From Podospora comata (Eukaryota; Ascomycota; Sordariomycetes; Sordariales; Podosporaceae), in assembly GCA_017354895.1 (NCBI GenBank), contig CP071495.1, positions 975,001-1,039,000 on the forward strand: a stretch of DNA of 64,000 nt, read 5' to 3'. This document shows, in pieces, positions 9,635 to 22,354 of this stretch (position 1 is its first letter; the number at the start of each line of letters is the position of its first letter). The notes under the pieces were generated by a model. It was not told the DNA's origin and searched no databases. It was given only the letters and a program-made list of their open reading frames with translations. The position numbers were made by a program, and so were the translations under genes.

Positions 9635-10244
9635 TCATAACTCCAAGCTCTCTAGTCTAGAAGCCAGTTCCCTGGCCTCTTTGATAGCATACCACTGCTC
9701 CACCGATGGCTTTGATGAAAGCCCGCAACGCCCAACGGTGCGCCTCGTCGCAGTGAGCCTGTCTCTTGTCTGACTTCGCTTTGCTCACTAGATTGACATG
9801 ATATCAGTGAGCTGTGATCACGACGGGAGCCTTTGGTATATTTTCACGACCTCTTTACGGGATGGATGCCATGACACCTGGGCGGTAATCCAACCTGGAT
9901 TCTTACGTTTGCCTGAAAAGAGCTTGCGTTTGCAGAAGGAGACAGACTCTTCCTTCGTGACCTCTAAACTCTTCCGGCTTGGTGTCGCAGAGTCGGCTGC
10001 GAGCTTGCGAGCCTGGTTGTTTTGAGATGGCGTGTCTCCTCCAGCCGCTGAGGTTGAGCGCTGGGCCGCGCGGTTGATCTGCACTTCTCCTTTGTGGTAG
10101 CGATTGGTGATTGTCCAAGCAAAGGTTGTCAAATTTCTCTTCGGGCTGCTCGGTGGTGGACTCTAGCTCATGACGCCACAGGTTGGTGGATGGCGATATG
10201 GTAGCAAGTCGCGCCAGCTTCAGACTCTCAAGGATAAAGTTCAT
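9635..10244 (-). pseudogene. Decayed small gene of the local set
   Basis: Three coding-like segments follow each other on the minus strand. The first is an ATG-started segment from 10244 (MNFILESLKLARLAT). The second, in another frame, is from about 10132 to 9907 (QNNQARKLAADSATPSRKS). After an intron at 9788-9906 (GTAAGA donor, TCTAG acceptor) comes a basic helical tail (KSDKRQAHCDEAHRWALRAF) that changes frame once more before VEQWYAIKEARELASRLES and a stop at 9635. At least two frame changes indicate a pseudogene. The tail motif KRQ..H..C..A..W resembles KRQKHARCVAAW in the gene at 1-689, the best hint that these small genes are related. Confidence 0.35.
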
Positions 10245-13200
10245 TTTTGCGGTAGCTTCGGAAGTGGTTTGGTAGGTCGATTGCGTTGGTATGAACAGTG
10301 ATATCGGCGCTCGGCCGGGGAAGATGGAAGCCAGGGCTGGCTGTGATGGAGTTGCTGCTGTTATAGCGCACAGCGAGTTGAAAAAGAAAGAATGGTAAGC
10401 GGAGGGCGGGTTCATTTCAACGTGCCCTGTGTCCCTGGACAAATGAAACAACCCCACAACCTCCATGTGAATTTGTTGGAGCAACTAATTATCGCTGCTT
10501 ACTTCCATTCACTGACATGCTTTCGAAGCCCCAACAGGCACATGCGCGATCACCAGACTCCCGGTTCCTCTCTCACATCTTTGACTAGATCCTAGGTCGC
10601 AGGGCGTTGAGATGGCGCGACTATGACATGCCCCTTGACATGGAAGCTGGAAGCACCGTGGAGATTGGTGACACAGAAGACCCTATATAAATACATACTC
10701 ATCAACCAACACTGGAGAGGGGATACCCACAACTTTACTTGCTGGCTGCTTTGTTCAATCAGGAAGCGATCGTAGACTTGATATGGACATCATGATTGTC
10801 GGTCTTTATCCAAGTACCTTAACGTAGGTACTGGATGAATGATTGCCATTTTCCAGAGCCAGTCAGAGTAGCGTCATTGCTCACCTTTCGCGTCATATCG
10901 ATCCACTATGACAAGCAAAGCATCTCCCTGTCCGGACTGATGGAAACTGATGATAGCGATGGCTCAACGGCCCCATGTTGCGTAGCTGTCATATCTGTTT
11001 GTGGGTTGATGCTCTCCATGCCTTCAGCTGCTTCTATTATGTTAACATAGTTATCACCTTGGGAATGCTGGGTGTATTCACCGTTGTGACATTACTTCAC
11101 CCCACAGATACACAGCCCTCGTTGGGGGCGACAGAAAGCCCTTGGGTGGCGGGAGAACGCAGTGGCCCCATTTCGTTCCCGTGAAGAAGCAAAGAATGAG
11201 TACAGTAGCTAGTGATAGTATTGATGTTCCATATTTGTCAAGCTATGTGCACAATACATTCATCCCCCTAATAGAAAGATGCATGATGTCCACCACATCC
11301 TGCTCAAAAACCGCGATAAACCTTGACCACTCGATTTCGGATTTCAAGACCTCGGCCAGTCTTGAAGAGGCAAGGTCTGCAGTGATGCATGGAAAGCCAA
11401 GGTGCGGATTCCCCTCTAAGGGGTTACATTCTGTTTGCTTGTAACAAAATCGCCACAGTCTGTTATCAGACACTAGTGGGCGACACTGTAGCCATAGGCC
11501 GCTTCGGGGGCGTCGTTGTGGACGGCGTTCAGGAGAATACAAGGATGGCCGAATGCTAGGCCTGCCCGATCGAAACTGTGTTGAAGTCGTGTAAGCACAT
11601 AAATCTGAAGTAACGAGAAATGGGATGAAGGGTGGGTGCAAATAAGAGGACCAACCTTTGATGACGTTCGAACATAGTGACGATGTTGAAGCCACGGGAA
11701 TTATTTCTCGACAGGAAGCTGTTGGCGGGGATTGTCAGCAGAGTTTTGCAAGAGTTCCCAAATTATACCCACAGGGCACCCCAGGTTCGATGGGTGCGGC
11801 GAGAGTCCACCTGCGGAAGAATCACCATATTCCAGGTTTGAGCTGTCTGCTGTCCAGGTTCGAAGCTGCCTGGTGTGAGGTGGTACCAGATTGAGCAAAA
11901 GTTTGGTGCGTGGGCAAGAAATTAAGCACGCAGAAGTCAGGTCGAGGAAAGGGATGTCGGGTTGCAAGAAGCTTGGACAGGTGCCCCACAACATTGTTCA
12001 AAGTCTGAGGTGATGTGAAGGTGACAGAGTCTCAGCCTGGTACCTGAAAAGGATTGACCAGCCAGTGCTTGGGGTTCAGAATGTTCCCGTCAGATGACAG
12101 GGATGTATCGTACCTGAAGGTGTCGATGTGGGAAGGAACCAACAACGCTCAAGCACATCGACAGCAGGGTGTCCCGATTCAAGAACATTCTTGGTGGGGT
12201 CTGTCCACTTTCCCAGGGATCGAACACCTATGCCGGTGGTCGGAGGCAGCGATGGAGCACCTGAAAGTCCAGAGACGGGCCCCTCACTACAGGGACGTAG
12301 CAATCCGGTAGAACCAGAAAGAACGTGGAGGTTCTCCTCGAAGGAAACCAGGCAGACAGGGGTCCGCAGTTGACGGGAAAGTCGATGGTTTGCCATTCCT
12401 TCCCTCGTTTGCTTGTCATCTCTTGTCCTGGGCAAATACTTTCTTAAGTGGATTTGGACCTCGCTAATTGTCAGAAGCATCTTGCTTGGAGGGAGGGATG
12501 CTACCGATGCTCATCTTCGGACAACGAACTGCTACCTACACATCGCGGCTGGTATACCATTCAGCACTCGCAGCCCCTCATGGAACTTCAAAATCACGAG
12601 GCGTGGGCACAGGCCTGCTGTATTGCTCTTTTTCTTGTTGCAGTCTTGGCCACGGCCCTTTGCTTCCTTCTTGTCCATGCATCACCAACATCACGTTTGC
12701 GGACCCCTTTGTTGCGACCATATTGGAGGCAAGATCACGAAGCTGTATGAGCTGCAGATGTGCGGTCAATTTCAGGAGAACGGCGAGAAGAGTACGTATA
12801 CAACACATCCTGAAATCCTGCACGCGCACCCCGACTGACACTGGATCCTTTTTGTCCACTTTAGTCTAGACTCGAAACATCTGCTTTGACAGTGGGCCAC
12901 CCGATCATCGAAATGGCTGTTAGCAGGATGACAAGAATGTATCCGGGTCCCTGGACCTTTTGCCGGGGAGCTTGAACACGAGCTGTGGAAAACATACTTC
13001 TGCTATGGGGCGGAGGAGAGAATGACTAGTCCCAGGCGATGGAAAGGGATGGTTTTGGCACAAGATGAGAGATAATTCGACGAGGGGTCGCGATTGAGGT
13101 GACAAGCTGATGAGTAATATGACGTTGTGTTTGAAGGGGCCAGCCAACTTGTCTTAGCTTTCACAAGATACACCAACGGTATTCATTCATGTTGTCATAC

Positions 13201-16200
13201 ATACTGCCAGTCTTGCCTCCAGCCGTGTAGGCAATGTTGTCAAGTCAGCCGTCCTTTGGTGTGCAAGACCAACTCCTGGTCGATAGCCCCGTCGCACGAA
13301 GATTACTAGCTGATATATCCTGTCATGCTCGGCAACAACTAAGCGTGCCAGACACAGCTTCCTGAGTTTCCGGGTGGCAAACGAGGCTGAAACCATCAAA
13401 CTAACATCAGTAATGGCATTTTAAAACTCTCCATCCCGGCCCTCGCAGGGTACCACTGCCCAGAAGCCACGGTCAACAGCAGGGGGCATCATGGGTAGTT
13501 AGGTGGGAACTCTGTCAACCGTACTTGACTGTGGGTGTCACAGAGGAAAGTGGGAAGAGTGTTGATGGGGACCTCTTTTGTCCTTCTCCATGTTCCGTTG
13601 AACTAAATGCATCACTGTGTTGATTCTGCCTTCCGGCGAAAGCTTATCCTTCGCGACGTTGGTGGAATTCTGACCATCGGACCCGATACAGGTGCAGTCT
13701 CTCAGATTCAGGCACGCTATTCCCCGGGTCCTGCCACAGGGACAGCTCGCGACGAACTGCGTTTATCTGGGCAGTGGGGCCGTCACGCTGGCAGTCTGTG
13801 CCTGGTGCAGTGTCAGGCTTTCAGGGGACGGAGTATAGGTAGGTACGCACCGTCTGTATCCCGACTGTTGCTCCCTTCTATTGGCATAGCTGCTCAAGCT
13901 TCTGCCTTTCACCGTGGACTGCTGGCGGTAATCACTGCTCTGTCAATCAAGTTTCCCCTACCTGTGTCGTTGTTTGTTCTGCTAGTATTGAGGTAACCTT
14001 GACCTCCGAAAATATTTCTCAATCTTGCCATTTCGTCTTCTCAAGATATTCTGCAGCAGCCTTTCGCTTCTCTGACGAACAGAACTGGCCCCTCCCGAGA
14101 CAGAACGCCGGTTTAGTCCCATGGGCTGGGCAACTATCCACCAAACCCCCGCTCCTAGAAGCATCAGCTCCAGCTCCGCCGAACAACCAAACCACTAGGC
14201 TGTACAACACTGGGATCCATGACTCTCAGACACCAATGAACCGATGTCCTTGAAGTAATCCTGCCAGCTGAATGAAGGGATCGGGCCATGTCACCGAGAC
14301 TGGCCACTACCTGTGCTGAACCCAAACCATGGCAAACCGGTGCCAACATGCTGGAGATTGACGGCTGGCAATACACTTGATCGTAACGTGCAAAGGATTG
14401 GAGCTGGGACACTAGATATGGACAAGCTAACCATCTCTCTTCCGCGATAGTGTCAATACCGACTACCCCAACGCTTCCAGGTACCAGGCCGGCGTCGAAG
14501 GGCTAGGCATCGACCGGCTTTGACAGCTCCTATAGACGCTCTCCATACCGCCCAGTCTTGCCCATTCGCCATTCGTTTCCTGAGGCCTGGTCAGGACAAG
14601 ACGGTTTGGCTCATCGTTTGACCAGTCTTCCCTTTGTCTGCCGTTCTCTCAGTGGGCATCGATAGTACAGGGTTACTGGACAAGACTTCGACATCTCTGT
14701 ACCCATAAACCAGGGACCTGCTTGCTCATCCCGGTGGGCAGTTGACAATTTCTCACTATATGTGTTGGCTTTGGCTACCATGCGTAGGTAAGTCAACATC
14801 CACCCCTCCACTTGACCATCGTGAAGTACATTTTGCTAACAGGCATGGTCACTCCACAGAGTCTTGGCTGTCACATCACACCTCGTCCCCATGATCTCAA
14901 CATCATCGACGATGCGTATACTTTGACGAGTTCAAGCTGAGCAGACAACAGCGACGGGTGGCTGATGTCCCAGTACGTTGGTAGCACCGAGCTCCAACAG
15001 GAAGTCCAATTCCCTCGAGCCTTTCGGTATGGCCGCGGACAATTGTTATCGTTCGAGGGCTTGTCACGGTTCAGGTTCTGGTAGGTTTCCCCGGCGGTGC
15101 CTGATCGGGGGCTATAGCCTACCACTTTGCCGTACCAAAAGAACGCCCTTGGCCACGTGGCCAAGGCAAGGGGTATATCTTCACACACCCTTTGCCACAC
15201 GACTCGAAAGGAGTAGACTAGTACTTTTGGGATCTTGACACAGGACTTTAGATTGCCTTCAAGGTATTGCTTCTCGATCAGCAAATCTACCCCTACTCAT
15301 CCATCGACGGGTCTATGTCGCAAGAGGCAGAAGCTCTGTACCGAGCCTGTGGACAGGGTACTGCCAACAAGAATCAGGATACCAATCAGGCCCATCCAAA
15401 GAGCTGTCGATAGCCCAAGGCGACTGGAACAAGTCGGTCACAACTGCTCGTTCATTTGTGGGAGGAGCCAGGAGCCGATGGGCCCACGCTCTTTCAAGAC
15501 GACTACATGTTTGGATCACCACCACAGACTTTCGGCGTTGTCTATCTAGTACCGGTCAAAAATTGCGCGGCTTTGGTGGATTATGGCCTCTATTAAACAT
15601 CGACGCGGTATGGTCTTAGAGTTGGATCCGGATCCCGACAGCACACGACATCCTCCTGTTCAAGTTTTGTCTACATCTTGAACACCCGCTTCATTCAGTT
15701 AGAACGGGTTTCGATCCCCATATGCTACATTCAGCACGGCAAGGCTCAGCTAATGGCCCCTGTCGTTCGGCAAGGCTCGGTTAGACTGCCTATATTAGAG
15801 AGGACGGCCAACACCTTGCATCTGGACAGCTTGCACCTCTAGAGACCCTGACCCTTTCCGACCACGGATTTTTGCAGGAGATATTGGTTTGGGAACTGGA
15901 CAGGGAAGAGGGTGGTGGTTTATGAGTTCTTTGGTCATATGAGATATTCGTAATTTTGGACTGTAGGAAAATTGTATCACCACTCATATAGTAAAAAGCC
16001 ACGGATTGTACGTCACTGTTCAGAATTATCCTTCCCTGTTTGCTGTGTCCAATGCTAAGCTATGTTGCATCCTTTCTCTGGTACCTTAGGTACCTTGGTA
16101 CCATACTTCTGTAGGTCCTGAACTTTGCTTTCTACACACTCATCCCGTTCTGTGCTTCCTCACGACCCCAAGCTACTGTTCAAATACGCTCTTTGGCGCC

Positions 16201-16344
16201 GGCGACCATCCGACCAACAGGTGTCCCGCACAACCCCACATACAGCACACTGCCGTCAAACAACGAAGCCATCACGAGTAGGTAGTCAATCCATGCCAAG
16301 TGATAACCCGTGTCTTTTGACTTCGTTCCTCCATTGTCGCAAGG
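10245..16344. other. About 6 kb without a supportable gene
   Basis: Only short frames are present, many lacking an ATG, and they overlap on both strands without splice support. The longest ATG-started one is 12076-12480 on the minus strand (134 codons), which has no recognisable feature. Base composition is ordinary and not AT-rich, so this is not an obvious RIP-mutated transposon graveyard. Confidence 0.4.
15147..15166. promoter_or_regulatory. Perfect 20-bp palindrome centred on CACGTG
   Basis: CCTTGGCCACGTGGCCAAGG is identical to its reverse complement. The CACGTG core is the E-box bound by bHLH regulators. No gene start is visible nearby, so a regulatory role is only a possibility. Confidence 0.35.
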
Positions 16345-16760
16345 CTATGTTGGTTCTTCTCCTTGCGGTTCAGGGCGTATGAGCGGGTGAGCTCGCTGTA
16401 GACCTAGGGAAATGAGCTCGCTTTCGCGCACGTATTGCTCGAAGTCGAAGTCGCATTTATCCATGCCCTTCCGCACATCCTCAATTCGGCTCAGGATTTC
16501 TCATCTCCGCCGGATCCTTGGGGAAGTAGTTTGTCCCATGGGGCTTTGCTCCCCCTTCGCGATTGTTGAGGGAGGCAAAGTCCGCCAACAATCTTGTGGG
16601 TGCTGTCGAGATCCGGGCAATGATATGGCGCTGATACTTGCCGCCCGGCAAATTTGAGGGCTGCAGTGATCGTCCCCTAGGGCCCATTGAGGAAACCATC
16701 AACACCTTCCATAGGGACATGCAGTGGAAATTGAGAGTGAAGAGGTTGCGGGTCATGATA
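16345..16760 (-). pseudogene. Possible decayed gene fragment
   Basis: Two minus-strand segments in different frames have protein-like composition. About 16756-16480 includes GGKYQRHIIARISTAPTRLL, and about 16490-16345 includes RIEDVRKGMDKCDFDFEQYV and ends at a TAG at 16345. No intron fits the short overlap, so a frameshift is the simplest reading. I do not recognise the family. No ATG-initiated upstream exon was identified. Confidence 0.25.
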
Positions 16761-19251
16761 TGAAGGACGTCTTGGATATGATGGTCCTAGGAGGGCGAGC
16801 GGTTTTTATCCCGGGTGGTCTTTAAAGTGATTACCTTTTCAGAGGGCATTGCTGGAAGGCCATGCACCGGCGGTCGACAGACAGGTAATTACTGTTGTAG
16901 TGGTAGAGGTAGCCGGTTAGGAGAGTGTGCTTGGTCTCTCGGACAGATGGTGGGTGGGCCTGTCGTCTCTGGGTCAACAGAGATAGGATGTTGGCATGAG
17001 ATAACAGAAAACAGAAAAGGCCAGCAACAAAAAGCAATAGACGCCGTTGCTTAGCGCGTCGATGTCTTGGTGCGCGAGCTGAGTAGCTGTGCAGGCGATG
17101 TGGCTTTTGGCGTTTCTCTCCTCGCATACCCCCCGAAGCGTGGACATTGTCATCTCAGTGTCCTTGCCAGGCATCCGTCGCTGCTCTTGAAGGCAAACAC
17201 GGCGCACTACAATAGTCTAGCATATTCCACCTCGTGTGATTATCCAGCTTTGCTTGGTATTCGGGCTGGTCCTAAGTCAGGTATCGCCGGTCGAGGGCGC
17301 AGCTCCTGGAGCTCGAGTTGGGTGGCGAACAGGCGAACAGTCGCGCCAGGGAAGACAGTTGTTCCAGGCTTTTGCGCATCGTCGATCCCGTCACTTCTCC
17401 CATTCCCAGGCTATGTCATGAAGGTTCTGGCGTCGAGCCTCTCGTCGAGGCCGATATCTGAGCCTGCGGCAAGACCTGGTGCCCCCCTCAAGAAGAGACG
17501 ACCAGAAGGAATTCCAAGAAGAGAAGCCAGTGAGAGACAGAAAGGCATGTCAGAGATCCAGAGATATGAACGATATTGTTGCTGTGCAAGACAGAGGGTC
17601 AAGCTATGTACAAGAGGAAACCCCTCTGATCAACCAAAAGCAGCTCCAACATCCAAACCCAGGCGCAACCTGCCCGCCAATCCTACTCTGTTGTCAAATC
17701 ACGCCAGGATGGTATGTGGGGACTGGCATCGGTGGCTCGTCATATCCGGCATCCCGTCAGAGGACCGGTCTCTCAGAAGAAAGCTTGGAGGACATCTACA
17801 ACATTTCAGCTATTAGCATGGATTCCATCACCATGAAAATACAACAGAACGTAGATAATCTACCTGGGAAGCCCAGCAATCAAAACAAGCCAGCCGCTCC
17901 AGCCATATCTGCTGAATACACCAACTGCCATGAAGCCTCGCTCGTGTGAAGGATCTCGATGGAAATGAGCTTGAAATTGGATGACGCAACAGGAAATCTG
18001 CCAATGGTTGTCAGAGAGAACTGGGCGAGGTTGGGTTGCGGGAGAGGCAGAACCTACTGCCTTGAGCACGCGAGCATCCCCGTTGGGCTGTTAACAGCCT
18101 ACAGGCCACTGGTGACCCCGGGGTCTTTTCCCCGGGCCAAGATGGGCAGGAACCTGCGCACCCTATCGATGATAATGCTGTTGGATCTGCTGCTGCTGTT
18201 GGTTTCTATAGAGATAGACGGAACCCGCCATCGTGGCGAATGGCTAGGAAGCCGGAGAGAGGAACAAAACTAACACCGAGATGGCGCCATGGTACAGTAC
18301 CTCGAGGAGCGAGGAGTGTAAGCCATCTGGACATACGAGAGGTTGCTGATTGGCTGATGGGAGGTTGAAAGTGACCGGATTATGGATGGAAGAGAGGAAG
18401 AGAGGAAGAAACATATTTGAGAGAGTCCAGCTGCTCAGAGGAGAGGGAACTTGCTCCTCGAGCTTCAGGCTCCTGCACCACTGGAGGGGAAGACCTATGC
18501 CCAGCTGGAAGGTCCCACTTTCCTTCTTATCTGCCGACGCAAAAGAGCACTGGCAGCCCACCTTGCTCTGCTGTCTGACCATCGATACGTGTCATCGGGG
18601 CGGAAGACACCATTCTCTGTCAGGGACGAAGCTGGGAGAAGGTCCGCGCCGTGTTATCCAGTGACAAGTGCAGTCACCTGGTGAATGACGTGGTCCGGCA
18701 AGATGCTTGATATCAAGTCATGACTTCCCTAGTTTTCGGTCCAGTCAGGGTTAGAGGGTAGGTTCTTTCCCTGCCAACATGTTCTTGCCTTCTCACCCCC
18801 GCCCACTAGACAGCTATGTGGTGCGATAAGACGTGTGCAGGGGTCACTGTGACATCGAGGGTCTGGTCTGGCCAATATGGTCCGATGGCAATGACAATGC
18901 CAAAGATGATCATCGGATGATTGCTCGGTGGATAGACCAGAGGCACCTTCAGTTAAGGGACTGACGGCTGTCACGATGGGTCTGGCTGTTGACTATGTCC
19001 TTGTGAGCACCAAGCTCACGATGTGTCGCTCATAAATGCTACAATGAATGACACAGTCACCTTGGTTTCTCATCATGCTCCCAAGACGTGTGAAATTGAC
19101 TCATGAATCGAAACTAAAAGTACATGTTTTCATGCCCGTCTGTGCCATGCTGTCTGTGATGCTAGATCCTCGTCCTCCGTTCCTAACACAAAAGTACATG
19201 CCAAAATGAGTCCGTCTGTTGAAATTCCATGCCAAGTACACAAGCTGTCAT
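16761..19251. other. No supportable gene
   Basis: The longest frame (17067-17816, +) starts with a non-AUG codon, is Ser/Arg-rich and overlaps other open frames. I see no domain, splice pattern or RNA gene. Confidence 0.4.
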
Positions 19252-19764
19252 CTACTCCTCCGCAGCCCCCTTGATATTGCGATCACCTCTGCCACTCCAG
19301 AACGCCTTGTTGACCTTGTCATCATTGGCCTTGGCGGCTCGGCCGTGCTTCTTCTCAAACTCGGCGTTGTGAGCATCGACCTCTTCTTGTTGCTCTTTGG
19401 TCAGGTTGGGCTTGTTGCCAGGAACGCTGGAGTTGCTGATCTTTGGTTGGGCCGGGGGATGGTGCGAGCTCTCCAACGGTTCTCCTCCACCGGTGCGGCC
19501 CTTAGCGCCACCTTGGGCGAGTTGGTCGGGGATAAAGCCGACTCCAGACGAGCCTTCGCCCTCGCCTTTCTGGACGGCATCTTGCTCGATGGCTTCCTTG
19601 CTGCGAGAACCGCCGCTTTCAGCGCTAGCCTGCTCCGCCGCCTTAGGGGAAGAAACATCGCTGTAAGATCGGCCCGGTCTCACGCCGGTGATGACTGGAA
19701 ATGCCAGTCTGCGGGACGTTGGAGTAGCCTGGGCAAGCAAAACGCGAGCGGTGAAGCGGTTCAT
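19252..19764 (-). CDS. Small protein with probable mitochondrial presequence, 170 aa
   Basis: The first ATG of the open frame is at 19764 and gives an N-terminus rich in Arg, Ser and Ala with no acidic residues (MNRFTARVLLAQATPTSRRL..), typical of a mitochondrial targeting peptide. Cleavage could fall near residue 30, before SYSDVSS. The rest is hydrophilic and probably disordered, with a Lys/Glu-rich segment and a conserved-looking C-terminus, NKAFWSGRGDRNIKGAAEE. There is no membrane segment. I do not know the function. The single-exon structure and coherent composition make it a likely real gene, and it stands alone after the gene-poor region. Confidence 0.65.
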   Translation of the reverse strand: MNRFTARVLLAQATPTSRRLAFPVITGVRPGRSYSDVSSPKAAEQASAESGGSRSKEAIEQDAVQKGEGEGSSGVGFIPDQLAQGGAKGRTGGGEPLESSHHPPAQPKISNSSVPGNKPNLTKEQQEEVDAHNAEFEKKHGRAAKANDDKVNKAFWSGRGDRNIKGAAEE

Positions 19765-20615
19765 GATGATGGGTGTGGTTGCGTAAGGTGGTGACAAGAG
19801 AGGTCTGAATGTGATTTGTTTGGAGATAGATGTGAGTGCCCGGTCTGTTGTCGGAGGTGACAGGCTAAAGTTGATGATTGAAAAGGTTCAAATTTGTGTT
19901 TAGGATGAGAATAATAGCAGCAAAGAGCTCCTGTTTGGTAAGGTAGGGGCTGTTGAACCGATGACATCATCAGCATCATCCCTCCAATTGTGCCAACTTG
20001 GGCGCCAAGTACGTTCCTGCCCCCCACAATTTCAGGGGCCAGGTCCCGTCACTGTGGGGAGCAGTGGATGTTGTGTCACTATGGGGTTCACAGGGCATAT
20101 GCCGCTATTTCAGACATCCAGACCATAGTTCATCTGTAGTGAAGAATGACTATTTTCTCGCATTCGGCAAGACTCCATGAAGCCATGTCACTGTCCCATT
20201 GGGAAATTTCCGCGACACGCCAAGATACCGTATCACCCCTACCCACCGGTTAGCTAGCCCCACATCAAACATGGCCGTTGACCCCCTCCTTTGTGCTATC
20301 CCTCCTGCCTCGATGTTACAATCATACAATCAGACGAGATGTTCACTGCGCGGCCCGTGCCTTCCTGAGCAAATTAAGACCGAACCCTACTTAGTACCCC
20401 TTTCCTAGTAAAAAGGCCGCATATTCCCGCCGTGCTCAGTTGACTGTCACTCTCAGGAAGCTGAACCTGACTCGATCCCCCCACGCTGAACTTCAACAGA
20501 CTCATCGAACCCAGAAGGTCAAATCCGATCTGGGTCGGCAATTTCGTCTGAACCAGACCTGGATCTTCTCTTTCTCTCTGTCCCGAATAACCTCCAGAGT
20601 GACAAAAACGAAAAC

Positions 20616-21862
20616 ATGGGTTCCATGGCAGCTGTGCTAGACACCTCCGCCGCGCCCGCTGGCAGCGCTCAGCAACACATGGCACCACAGCTGCCCACCA
20701 CTGCCCGCCTCTTCCATGCGACCTGTGCCTTTGCGGTGCAGAAGCTCCTGCTGCCCCCATGGATCTTCCTCAGAAAGGTGAAGACCTACATCATCTCACC
20801 TGGGGAGACGTACCCCGACCAGATCAAAGCATACCCTGCTCTGAAGCATTTACCCATTCGGTAGGACCCTGCTACGTTTTGGGTTGACCGAGAATTCCGG
20901 TTCGATGGCTCACCACATTTCATAGAATCTTCCTACCCCCAGGCTATGACCGGACCAGCACCAAACGCTTCCCTGTGCTCCTCACCATCCACGGCGGTGG
21001 CTTCGTCCTGGGCAACCCCTGGGACAATGACCCCTGGAATCGCGCCTTCTCCAGCAAGCACGGCTATCTCGTCGTATCACTCAACTACAGCAAGGCACCT
21101 GGCTCCCCCTTTCCCAAGCCCGTCTACGACCTCGAAGCCCTCATCCAGCTTGTCTTAGCCGACACAACACTGCCCATCGACTACGACAGGATCGCCATAG
21201 CAGGCTGGTCAGCAGGCGCCAACTTGACTCTGGCAGTCTCCCAGCTCGACACCGTCAAGCTCCACGTCAAAGCCGTTGTCCCTCTCTATCCCGTGGTTGA
21301 CTTTGTCCCCACTCAAGAAACAAAGTGTGCCGGCCGCCGCTACAAGCCCGACCTTGGCGGATTCCGCGGTAAAGATAAGGACTTTCTGCTCGCCATGTCG
21401 CCGACATTCAACTGGGCTTATCTCAACCCCGGCACTGACTTGCATGACACACTCCTCAGCCCAGCACACGCCAAGAGGGAAGCACTCCCCAAAAACATTT
21501 TTATGATTGGCTGCGAGCTGGACATGTTGGCTCCTGAGGCGTGGAGGATGATTTGCAGTCTGGCTGGTAAGCGTGTGCCGAGAGAGAATGAGGTGGTCGG
21601 AAGGCAGATGACGGCAAAGGAGGGTGAGCTGATCATGGACAATGATGATCGGTATGCCTGGGAAGAGGTGATCAAGATGGATGGAGGGGCGAGATACAAG
21701 TGGTTGTTGGTTCCGGATCAGGTGCATGGGTTTGATCAAGACAGCATTGGGCACATGGTGGGCAATGATGTGAAGTGCTTGAAGGATGCCAAGATGAAGA
21801 CGGACAAGATGATTGAGATTATTGGGGGTTGGCTGGATGATGTTATGGATGTTGACAAGTGA
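20616..21862 (+). CDS. Alpha/beta hydrolase (HSL/esterase type), 393 aa
   Basis: Hydrolase of the alpha/beta-hydrolase-3 (hormone-sensitive lipase-like) family, expected to cleave carboxyl esters; the substrate is unknown. Exon 20616-20860 and exon 20926-21862 are joined across a 65-nt intron with matching phase. The oxyanion motif HGGG is at about residues 104-107 and the nucleophile elbow GWSAG at about 175-179 (Ser177). A C-terminal VPDQVHGF places the catalytic His near residue 349. The N-terminal 80 residues are a cap region with a hydrophobic stretch (VQKLLLPPWIFL) that may associate with membranes. No cleavable signal peptide is evident. Neighbours on either side are unrelated. Confidence 0.9.
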
Positions 21863-22354
21863 TGATGGGATCTATCTTGAGGTGTATATGACACGTTGCT
21901 TCATGTTCTTGATGTGTTCACTTAGCTGGTAGCTGTAATGCACGCATCGAGATAGAAATGCACAACAGTTGACTGTCAAAACGTATGCCGGAACTCAACA
22001 CCCTAGAGGCGAAAACCCATACTCTGTGCGGTATGCATTGCTACACTGGAGTCGCCAAGCCTCAATTCTCAGCGCAGAGGTCATAGAATCAAGAGCAGAA
22101 CTGAATCGATTGGAAGCCATGAAGTGATTCTAAAGGACGACAACTTCCTCAAATAAACCTTTTCACCTAAAACCTCGTCTCCCTCGCGATGCTGGCCGAG
22201 ACTAACAGGATCGATCCCGATTGGGAGGTTTGCGCGCCCAACAAACCATCCCGATCCGTTCCAGCAACGCAAACCCCCTTGCTAGGTTCAGATTGACCGT
22301 GGCCAGACCAATGACACCGACTGAGCGGCTTTCGGCTACAGCACAAACGACATC

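Noticed and set aside
15690-15720. tRNA-like T-arm (GGGTTTCGATCCCC)
   Set aside because: No matching acceptor stem, anticodon arm or D-arm could be folded around it.
17067-17816. 249-codon + frame in the gene-poor region
   Set aside because: Non-AUG start, Ser/Arg-rich low-information sequence, several competing frames and no splice signals.
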